Below are positions 56,289-64,000 of a stretch of DNA of 64,000 bases, one piece after another. The translations under genes and the position numbers were made by a program. The notes under the pieces were generated by a model, which was given only the letters and a program-made list of their open reading frames with translations, was not told the DNA's origin and ran no database searches. Position 1 is the stretch's first letter. Each line of letters begins with the position of its first letter. Source of the DNA: Clostridium sp. (lineage in GTDB: Bacteria; Bacillota_I; Bacilli_A; RF39; UBA660); assembly GCA_022010095.1 (NCBI GenBank), contig CP091739.1:496001-560000 (forward strand), written 5' to 3'.

Positions 56289-57183
56289 TCATTTTTTTAT
56301 TAAATAGCCTAAATCTTTTTATGAATTTTTTTCTTTTTCTCTCCACTTTTTTTAATAGTCTTACAATAAAGTTCAAGATATACTTTCATACCAAGTAATT
56401 CTTCCATATCAAGTCTTGCTTCATGACCTATTGTTTTTAATCATATTACCATTACTTCCAATTATTATTTTTACGAAGTGAATCTCTATCTACTATAATA
56501 TCTATATATATTTTAGCAATATTATTCTTTTCTTCATAACCAACTAATTTACATGATATTGAATGTGGTACTTCATCATTAGTGTGTATAAATATTTTTT
56601 CTCTTACTATTTCTGATAATCTAAATTCCATTTCAGCAGTTGTTGTTTCACCATCCATAAAATATTTAACATTATCAGGTAAATATTCTTTTAATACTTT
56701 TATTAATCTATCAACATTATCATTATTAAGTGCTGATACTGGTATTATTTCTGCGAATTCATATAAATTCTTATATTCATCTATTTTTCTTAAGAATTTC
56801 TTCATCACTTAATTTATCAATTTTATTAAGTATTAAGAATACTGGCTTTTTAACACTAGATAGTTTATCAATAATGAATTGATCTCCTTTTCCATATGGA
56901 ACACTTGCATCCACTACTAAAAGTAATATATCAACATCATTAATTGAATAATATGCTTGATTATTAAGTGCTACTCCGAGCTTATCTATTGGCTTATGTA
57001 TACCTGGAGTATCTACAAATATAATTTGAGTATCATCTTCATTATATATTCCTTCAACTAGATTTCTAGTTGTTTGTGGCTTTGGACTAATAATTGCTAC
57101 CTTTTTCCTTTTATAATTTGATTTAATAATGTACTTTTTCCTGTATTAGGTCTACCAATTAAACTTACAAAACCACTTTTCAT
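56289..57183 (-). CDS. era: GTPase Era
   Basis: Ribosome-assembly GTPase. G1 LIGRPNTGKSTLLN, KPQTTRN, DTPGIHKP, NKIDKL, then the KH domain with PHSISCKLVGYEE and KIYIDIIVDRDSL, and IIIGSNGNMIKTIGHEARLD. Likely true end at KDLGY...KK with stop 56289-56291 after indels. About 295 residues. ATG 57183 overlaps the cdd stop. Confidence 0.93.
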
Positions 57184-57562
57184 ATTAAATCCTCCTTGGT
57201 AAATGTAGTACTCATTAGTTTTTCAAAACTCATTACTTCCATTTTACCATCATGAGTCATTATATTAAACATAACATCTTTATCAAAGAATTCTAAAAAT
57301 GTTTGTTTACATATATTACATGGATAACATATTTCATCACTACTTGTCATTAAATATAGTGCTTTGAATTCTCTTTCTCCATGACTAACTGCATTGTTAA
57401 TTGCATTTCTCTCAGCACATATAGTTCCACCGTATGATGCATTTTCTATATTAACGCCTTCATAAAAGTTACCACTCTTTGTTTCAACTATGCAAGCAAA
57501 ATGCATATTTGAATAAGGTGCATAACTATTTTTCTAATAATTTTTAATAATTTATCTTTCAT
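57180..57562 (-). CDS. cdd: Cytidine deaminase
   Basis: SYAPYSNMHFACIV, VNIENASYGGTICAERNA with the catalytic Glu, CYPCNICKQTFLEF with the zinc Cys pair. About 125 residues. ATG 57562 behind GGAGGA. One poly-A break near 57530. Order cdd-era as in B. subtilis. Confidence 0.92.
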
Positions 57563-57570
57563 TTTCCTCC

Positions 57571-57964
57571 TTAAAATAACGCTATTACTTTTGGTACGAA
57601 TATAATTATTCCAACTAAAAACAGCAACTATTGCAAATACAAATACTGCTGCAGCTGCCGTATCTTTAGCAACTTTCGCAAGTGGATGATATTCTTCAGT
57701 AACAAGATCAACTGTAGCCTCTATTGCTGTATTAATAAGTTCACAAGAAATAACTAAGCCCATGGTAAGTAAAAGTATTGCCCACTCTGTACGACTTAAT
57801 TCAAATACAAAAGCAAGTATTGATACAATAAGTGCCATGCCAATATCAAATGCTAAATTTTGTTCATTTCTATAAGCATATCTAAGTCCTTTAATCGGAT
57901 AAGTAAAACTATGAAAGAATTTCTTTATACCCTTTTGAGCTTTTCTTTCATCTCGTGATATCAT
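57571..57964 (-). CDS. dgkA: Diacylglycerol/undecaprenol kinase
   Basis: FHSFTYPIKGLRYAYRNEQN, spans, CELINTAIEATVDLVTEEYH, AKVAKDTAAAAVFVFAIVAV; the ENTAIE and AKD metal/nucleotide residues are visible. About 130 residues. Frame after VFAIVAVF needs one T to reach FVPKVIALF*. Start ATG 57964 lies inside the ybeY stop region. Confidence 0.9.
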
Positions 57965-58394
57965 ATTCACCTAGAATCTCCTCCTCTTTTGCTCTCATAA
58001 CTTTCTTGTCTTCGTCTGTCATATGATCATATCCAAGTAAATGTAATAAACCATGAACTGCTAAGTAACAAAACTCACGTTTTATACTATGTCCATATTC
58101 ACTAGCTTGTTCTACGCATCTATCGTAGCAAATATATATTTCTCCTAAAAATCTAATATTGTCATATTTTACATCATCTACTTCTTCAAAATGCAAAATG
58201 AAATAACATCAGTAACAGCATCTTTTATCTCTATATTCTTTATTTATTTGTTGTATTCTATCTTTATCAACAATAACTATATTAAGCATAGGATTATTTA
58301 CTTTCATATGCTTACATGCAAATCTAATAACTTTATCAAGTTCGCTTATATCAATATCTTCATGACTTGTTGTATTAATTATATAATCTTCCAT
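57948..58394 (-). CDS. ybeY: rRNA maturation RNase YbeY
   Basis: Zinc site HGLLHLLGYDHMTDEDKKVM; upstream NIRFLGEIYICYDRC and DVISF. About 148 residues. ATG 58394 behind GGAGTG. Break near 58210. Processes 16S rRNA ends. Confidence 0.93.
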
Positions 58395-58405
58395 ACACAC
58401 TCCTA

Positions 58406-59012
58406 CTACATAATCTTATAAATATATAAACCCATAAGAATTAATATTATAACACTAATTACATTTAAAAAAACCAATCTCTTCTTAAAAAAATTTAGGC
58501 ATATTATTTCTAATAGCGTTAAGTGCTGTGTAAAGTAAGAAACCTATAATACCACCAACTATATTTAAAATAATATCATCTATATCAAAAACTTCTACCT
58601 ATATAATGTTGTACACTTTCAATAGTTAAACTTGATAAAAGAGATACAAGAGTAATCGTACCAAGTCCTTTAATATTCGCATAGCTTGTCGCAAAGTAAC
58701 CAAGAGGTATAAATAAAACTATATTACCAACGACTTGTTTATAAAAAAACTATTACTACCTACTGGATATCTCATTATTTCTCTAAATGGCATTAAATTA
58801 GTTCCACCACCAGGTAAATCTTGACTAGTAACTAACTGGAACAACATAACCAAATATGCAAGAAATAATAAATTAAATATTTCTTCATGTAAAACAAATT
58901 TACTTTTATCACTTTTTAATATACGTGTAACTCTTAATATAATAACAATAGTTAAAACTATTACTAGAGTTGGTAACGACATTTTAATAACACTTCTAAT
59001 TGTACTCTCCAT
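58406..59012 (-). CDS. VanZ-family membrane protein
   Basis: About 200 residues, five hydrophobic spans (SLPTLVIVLTIVIILRVTRIL...), SQDLPGGGTNLMPFREIMRY, then GNIVLFIPLGYF and TIESVQHYIGR-FDIDDIILNIVGGIIG. These are VanZ-domain blocks. It occupies the place of phoH-yqfF in B. subtilis order. ATG 59012 overlaps the yqfD end. Breaks at 58735, 58600 and 58490. Confidence 0.8.
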
Positions 59013-60140
59013 TCTCTTCTCCCATATCTTGTATTTCAGAAGTAACCCCTATTTTCTCATAAACTTTAAAAAAATACTTCTAAATTTATTTTACTACGTT
59101 TTACCTCTTTTTTCAAAACTTTTTTTGAAATAATGTATTCATCACTAGAGAGTTTTTTATTAATAATATTAACACTTCTATTTAATGCTTCATTGTATGC
59201 TTCTTCCTTGTTTAAAATAACTTCATTATAGTCGTATATTTTCTTTTCTTCTTTATACAATTTAAAAAATAAATAAGGCTTATCAAGAACTATACTTTTC
59301 TTATTTATTGTATTATCACTATCATATTTACCACTTATAGTAAATTTATGACCAAATATATCTAAATAATAATGATTAATAGTCTTCTTATATACATAAT
59401 CTATTCTTTTTAAATGGAATACTTATATTAACTGTTTTTCCATGTTTCAGCGTATATTACTCCTTCACTATGTACTTTATCAATAACATTTTTCATTTTT
59501 TTAATAATATTACCGCTTATTAATATATCACCTTTTTTTAACATAATCTCCATTATCAATAACTTTACTACCACGATGAACAACTATATGTTTAATAACA
59601 CCATCTTTTTCAGCTACTATATCGCTAGGTAAACTATTATCTACATTATTATTTGATTTAACACGAGGAGTAACATCTATATAATATATACATCCTTTTT
59701 CTCTTATTTCTATCCATTCTAATGTATCTTTATTATCTTCAAGTATTTTTATTTTTTTAATATTATTTAGTTTATCAAAAGATACTTTCCTTTTTATATA
59801 CACCAATACCATTATCTTTTTAGACTATCATTTATTATATTAACAATATCTTTATCATCACTATTTATCTTAATATCAAATATTGTATTACATAATAAAA
59901 AAAGTAACATGAAAGATATTATCAAAGATAACAACACATATTTATTATTTTTCATATATGTTAACTATATTCTTTTTTTACCATAATATTTTTACTATAT
60001 GACATTTATATCTACGTCTTATATATAAATAATCATCATATGATACATCTAGTACAAAATATTCATTATATTTATTAAGTGAATCATAATATATTTTTAT
60101 TATAAATTAAATAATTTAGAAATTTATTGTTATTTTTCAT
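58996..60140 (-). CDS. yqfD: Sporulation protein YqfD
   Basis: Membrane protein needed for sporulation in B. subtilis. Blocks: DVSYDDYLYIRRRYKCHI, a span KYVLLSLIISFMLLFLLCNTIF, DTLEWIEIREKGCIYYIDVTP, LPSDIVAEKDGVIKHIVVHRGSKVI. C-terminal KKLSSDEYIISKKVLKKEVKR, KINLEVFFKVYEKIGV. About 380 residues. Start ATG 60140 has no clear ribosome site, 18 nt after the yqfC stop. Confidence 0.82.
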
Positions 60141-60157
60141 TTACAACTATTCTTACT

Positions 60158-60394
60158 TTATTCAAGAGTAAATTCTATATTATTAAATATGCCTTTAATA
60201 GATAAATCACATTCATCTAATCTATTAATAACCATATTATTTCCTTTTTAATTTTAACTATTTTTATTATTTAATTTAATTTTTATATATGTTTCACTTA
60301 TATCTATAATTCTTATGTAATTTTTTATGCATATTAAATTATCTTCCATACTTATACAATATTTATTATTTTTTTAATAATATCTTTTTACCAT
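60158..60394 (-). CDS. yqfC: YabP/YqfC-family sporulation protein
   Basis: About 78 residues. YCISMEDNLICIKNYIRIIDIS, YIKIKLNNKN, NNMVINRLDECDLSIKGIF, NNIEFTLE*. The pattern (I-x-x-Y...I...L..K...I.G.I..I.F) is the YqfC/YabP family. ATG 60394 preferred, with 60349 an alternative. Next to yqfD as in B. subtilis. Confidence 0.75.
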
Positions 60395-60500
60395 AGTAAA
60401 GTATATGTTTATGATTGAAATTTATTATAGAAGATGAAACTATTCATATCTTGTTTTTATATGATTGATAAAATTTATATTTTTTTGAAATTTACTAAAA

Positions 60501-60609
60501 AAATTAAATTTTTGCATATTAAAACATGGTTGATAATTAAATTTTTCGTCTAGGAAATAATTGAATTTTTCAATATAAAAAAAACTATCTCAAAAATTAA
60601 ATTTTTACC
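60501..60609. repeat. Iterated AT motif upstream of element copy 2
   Basis: Four variants of AAATTAAATTTTT(A/C/G)C at about 60501, 60535, 60559 (AATTGAATTTTT) and 60595. The same motif precedes copy 1. No gene is seen in 60395-60650. Confidence 0.5.
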
Positions 60610-60721
60610 TATTTGTATTACTTTTTTATATATATGTTACTCTACATATCGAAGCACTTGAGGCTAGGTGTCACCAATATTAATTTTCTGTATTCAGAAG
60701 ATATAATGGAGGTGATGTTAT

Positions 60722-60787
60722 ATGAGTAAGAAAGATTTTTTAATAAGTTTTTTACTTGTTATTATATTCGTACTACTTTTTTTATAA
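60722..60787 (+). CDS. Hydrophobic peptide (toxin-like), copy 2
   Basis: ATG 60722 behind GGAGGTGATG. Begins MSKKDFLISFLLVIIFVLL, 21 residues as read. A T-run at 60778-60783 may hide a longer tail as in copy 1. Same start pattern as copy 1 with conservative changes. Confidence 0.55.
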   Translation: MSKKDFLISFLLVIIFVLLFL

Positions 60788-60814
60788 TAATTTCTTTAAT
60801 TTTTCATAAATTAA

Positions 60815-60900
60815 AAAAATCACCTAACTCACTTTGTAGTTAGGTTCAAACACTATTAGTGTGATACCTAGCCTACAGGGGTCAGGTGCTTCACTAATAA
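60815..60900 (-). ncRNA. Possible antisense/antitoxin RNA, copy 2
   Basis: Minus-strand counterpart of the predicted RNA in copy 1: TATGATAAACTATTATTAG, TGAAGCACCTGACCCCTG, then the terminator at 60822-60845. Conserved between copies without a gene. Confidence 0.4.
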
Positions 60901-60942
60901 TAGTTTATCATATTTAAATATACATTGTAAACACTTTATCAA

Positions 60943-60968
60943 AAGAAAAAGCACTATTTCTAGCACCT
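60943..60968 (-). terminator. Terminator of the cohesin-like gene
   Basis: AGGTGCTA / TAGTGCTT with a GAAA loop and TTTTTCTTTT on the minus strand. Stop codon overlaps. Confidence 0.7.
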
Positions 60969-62114
60969 ATTCATTAATAACAACAATATCTTCTTTTTTT
61001 ATGATAATTCTTTAATTTAATATATAAAATTAATAATACAATTATAATAATGAAACATATTATTGAAATAATCATCCATATATTTAAAAGTACTTGATTC
61101 ATCTTTCTTAATATTTATTTTTATAAATACTTTCTTCATTTGAATCAGTTACTTTTTATAGTAATTTGACTACCATTTTTTTAAATTAGTATTTCCACTT
61201 ATTTCGTATTTTTAAATTAGAATTTATATCTACTGATATATTTAGTTTTTTTCTTCATTATTTATTTTTTTAAATTGTACTCATAATTATCTTTATAGAA
61301 ATTCAATTCATAATTATCTATTTTTAATATTATTAAGTGTTAAATTATTGGAAACAATATTTTTCTCTTTTTCTTTAATAACTTTAATTTTTATATTCTT
61401 TTTATAGTTCCATCTTCAGCAGTAACTTTTTATAATAACATTATTTTTCTCCATTTACTAATTTATCATTACCTATTATTTCATAATTAGATTTATCATT
61501 ATTTTTTTAGATATATTTAAATTTAATTTATTAACATTATTTTTTTAACGTTAATTGTATATTCATAAGTATTACTATTAAATTTAATGTCATATCCATC
61601 AACTACTATATTTTTTTAGAGTTGCATCATTATTTTTTTCTACTTTTTTTAGTTGTTGTTGTAGTTGTAGTTTTTTTAGTTGTAGTTTTTTTAGTTGCAG
61701 TACTTGTTGTCTTTTTTTAGTAGTTGTAGTGGTAGTTTTTTTATTAACAGTTACTTCTTTACTACTTGATAGTTTTACTGGCTTACCATCATTGCTACTA
61801 GTAACATCACCCTTTAATGTTACAGTTATTGTTCCTGGCCCAGTTGATTTACATGTAACACTAAATGTTTTGTTTGTATCAAGTGCATCAGCAGTAGCAT
61901 CAGCTTGGTCTAACTTACAACCACTAACAGGCCCACTTGCTGAAATATGAATATTCCATGCGGCTACTCCATTTGCTTTAACTATCGCATTAAAAGAATC
62001 ACCCACATATATACTACTTTTACTAACAGATAAATTAGCACTTGCTGCCTGAACATTAAATCCAAACAGCATAAATACTAACATAAATGTAATGATTTTA
62101 TTTAACTTCTTCAT
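60967..62114 (-). CDS. Membrane-anchored Ig/cohesin-like surface protein
   Basis: About 380 residues. Signal MKKLNKIITFMLVFMLFGFNVQA. The first domain has LSVSKSSIYVGDSFNAIVKAN...GTITVTLKGDV (beta-sandwich, cohesin- or Ig-like), then a Thr/Lys linker (61750-61630). It continues after an indel with LKNIVVDGYDIKFNSNTYEY and DNYELNFYKDNYEYNL (cadherin-like sandwich repeats), and a C-terminal span with basic tail. ATG 62114 behind AAGGAGG, 10 nt after the upstream stop. Named only by look. Confidence 0.6.
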
Positions 62115-62124
62115 TTCGTCCTCC

Positions 62125-64000
62125 TTAAGAAATTACCTTTGTTCCAATTAGATGTTGTCTTATTCTAAGTAAATCACTTGATGTAATTTCAGCATCATCA
62201 TCTATATCTGCTGATAATAAATATATTCCATTAAGTACTTTTTGTTCCAATTAAATGTTGTCTTACTTTTTAATAAATCACTTGATGTAACTTCAGCATC
62301 TCCATCAATATCACCTATTACTATATTAATGTAATCAGCATAAACATTAGAACCTCTATATATACTAGTTTTTAGAACCTGTATATAATAAATCTTTATC
62401 TTCTAATTTAATAGTTTCAATATTAACTGAATAATCACTTCCAAGTCTAATATTGCTTGTAAATTTATCTTTTGTAGTATTAGGCATAATTCTTGATATA
62501 TAATGTAAATCTTCAATAACTCTATATTTTTTTCAATTATATATGTTACATCGTCAACAAATATGGGATATAAAGTATAACTTTCTTTAATAATTATTTT
62601 TCTCATTTACCTTAAATGATTTACCAGTTCCATCTTTTTTTAGTATTCCATGAATTAAATATTTTTACCTTCAACTTTATTTTTCATTATTTATAATAGT
62701 TACTTCTTCACCATCACTATATTCATATATTTCACCAAGTTCACAGTTTTCATCAAAACAATAATTAATACTAAATTTAACTTCAGCCCATATCGCATAT
62801 AATGTCAAATCATTTTTTTAATAGTAATTTTTATCTTGTACACTATAGTCAGTACCACTTCCATCACTTTTTAGTATTATATTTTTAATAATTTATAACC
62901 AGTTTTTACTAAATAAATCTTTTTTTCTATTGTAATTATTTCATTATATTTAGCATCCATTTCTTTATTATCATTGCATTCACTATCACTACAATACTTA
63001 ACTTTATAGATGTTTTCAGTCCATATTGCTTTAAGAGTAACATCACCAAAGTCATTATTTAAGTAAAGCTCACTATATATTTTATCGCCAGTTTTAAATG
63101 ATATATCATTACCTTTTACAACTTCATAATATAAAAAAATTTATATCCTTCTTTTTATTGGTGATTTAAATGCTACGCCTTCATCTAAAAATACTATATG
63201 TTTTTTTGGATAAGTTTTATCATTAAAACTACCACCTTCTAGTTCATAATTAATATTATATTCTACTAGTTTCCATATTGCATATAATGTCATATCATTT
63301 TTCATATTCAAAGCTACTACCAGGAATATAACTTTCTCCACTTCCATCATTTTTAGTATTCCATTCAGCAATCTCATATCCATTACATTTTAAAAAGTAT
63401 TTTTTTAATTTTCTAATGTGACACTTGAACCAGTAGTATATTTTTTTATAAATAGTTTCTCCAGTTGAATTGTTAGAATCATATACGACGCCTTCACCAT
63501 GAACATTCACATTAATTGTTTTTATCAAAATTATCATAATTACTTTTTAACATGTAATTTAACAATTCCAGGTGTTACGCCCTTAATAATAATATCTTCT
63601 AAATAACCATCTCCAACTTCGTTTAAGGTAATGTGATCATTTCCAGATATTACTTCATAGCTAATTCTAAATGCTCTAGTTATTGGAGAAAATTTATCAA
63701 CAAGTGATACTTCTTCATCAATGTTAATATTTATATCTTCAATAGAAGTATAAGTAAAATTTATATCTTTTATTACTGGTATAATACTATCATTTTTCTA
63801 ATAAATTCCAATTATTATCAAAAATCAGTTAAATCATTATAAGAACTTTTTATCTTTATAATTATTAAATGATTCTATGGCATGGACTTTATTATCTAAA
63901 TAACTATACACTTTATCATCATTTTTTTGTTTTTTTAAATAGTAACCTTGTGATATAAGTGATTTATTAGTTTCACTTAAATTATAATTTGTTAATTGCC
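62125..64000 (-). CDS. InlB-repeat surface protein with dockerin-like C-terminus, 5' end outside
   Basis: Exported repeat protein, at least 620 residues in the window. Repeated InlB_B-type units: EWNTKNDGSGESYIPGSSFEY...DMTLYAIWK (63390-63260), DVTLKAIWTENIYKVKYC (63060-62990), KYNTKSDGSGTDY...LTLYAIWA (62930-62780), and more. The C-terminus has two dockerin-like repeats: GDIDGDAEVTSSDLL and ADIDDDAEITSSDLLRIRQHLIGTKV (in parts). Many frameshifts. It shares a transcript with the cohesin-like gene. Confidence 0.65.

Larger units (their letters stand above)
60651..60903. mobile_element. Inverted-repeat-bounded small-peptide element, copy 2
   Basis: Arms GGCTAGGTGTCAC (60662-60674) and GTGATACCTAGCC (60861-60873): 12 Watson-Crick pairs and one G-U. 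GAAGCAC (60651) and GTGCTTC (60887) form an outer pair. Inner content is as in copy 1: peptide gene on plus, ACCTAACT...AGTTAGGT terminator, and a conserved opposing end. Orientation is reversed relative to copy 1. Confidence 0.6.

Overview
The window is about 27-30% GC by eye and almost entirely coding. It comes from a spore-forming, single-membrane low-GC Firmicute (Bacilli-like, Bacillota). The reasons are as follows. Sporulation genes spoIIGA, sigE, sigG, ylmC/ymxH, yqfC and yqfD are present. Surface proteins are sortase- or LPxTG-anchored. Purine-rich AGGAGG ribosome sites and TTGACA/TATAAT promoters are used. Gene blocks match Bacillus subtilis (hrcA-grpE-dnaK, dnaG-rpoD-trmK, yqfC-yqfD-...-ybeY-dgkA-cdd-era-yqzL-recO). 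TGG encodes Trp and TGA is a stop, so the code is standard. An uncultured gut Bacilli lineage is plausible, but that is inference.

Most genes read in two or more frames that rejoin at A/T homopolymers. This affects tuf, dnaK, rpoD, dnaG, rpsD and rpsL alike, so I treat the breaks as sequencing or assembly indels, not gene death. CDS coordinates below run from the inferred true start to the inferred true stop across these breaks.

Layout. 1-5.2 kb: MFS transporter, HelD helicase, and a GH25/LysM membrane protein. 5.3-9.6 kb: str operon (rpsL-rpsG-fusA-tuf). 9.7-13.3 kb: an unusual cassette with a MoxR/CobS-type AAA ATPase, a possibly vWA-like protein and two tandem paralogous small proteins. 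13.4-20.7 kb: ABC-2 exporter operon, tlyA, ABC exporter, der, and an Rpn-type nuclease. 20.8-25.9 kb: DUF6273 remnant, PAP2 phosphatase, lexA, rhomboid, tspO, rluD-family, lspA. 25.7-32.2 kb: sporulation sigma cluster spoIIGA-sigE/sigG-ymxH, with three extra genes, two of them encoding large surface proteins, lodged between sigE and sigG. 32.2-33.6 kb: orphan gene plus a small-peptide element bounded by inverted repeats. 33.8-36.3 kb: rpmB, murB, rpsD. 36.3-39.2 kb: sortase-assembled pilus locus. 39.3-48.5 kb: ttcA-like, folD, lipoprotein PPIase, trmK, rpoD, dnaG, HAD, gre-like, SH3 protein. 48.5-55.2 kb: heat-shock operon hrcA-grpE-dnaK, then pepF-dnaJ, with two CIRCE operators. 55.3-60.4 kb: recO-yqzL-era-cdd-dgkA-ybeY-vanZ-yqfD-yqfC. 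60.4-60.9 kb: second copy of the small-peptide element. 61-64 kb: a membrane-anchored Ig/cohesin-like protein and an InlB-repeat protein with dockerin-like repeats.

The strongest candidate for something undescribed is the duplicated element at 33.2 and 60.7 kb. Each copy holds a 21-29 residue hydrophobic peptide gene, a shared bidirectional terminator, an opposing promoter-like end, paired 13-nt arms that show compensatory changes between the copies, and an upstream array of AT motifs. It looks like a type I toxin-antitoxin-like or mobile regulatory module. Next come the AAA/vWA-like cassette, the dockerin/cohesin-like pair, and the regulatory sites on the sporulation sigma genes (a 0A box on spoIIGA and a hairpin that hides the sigG ribosome site).
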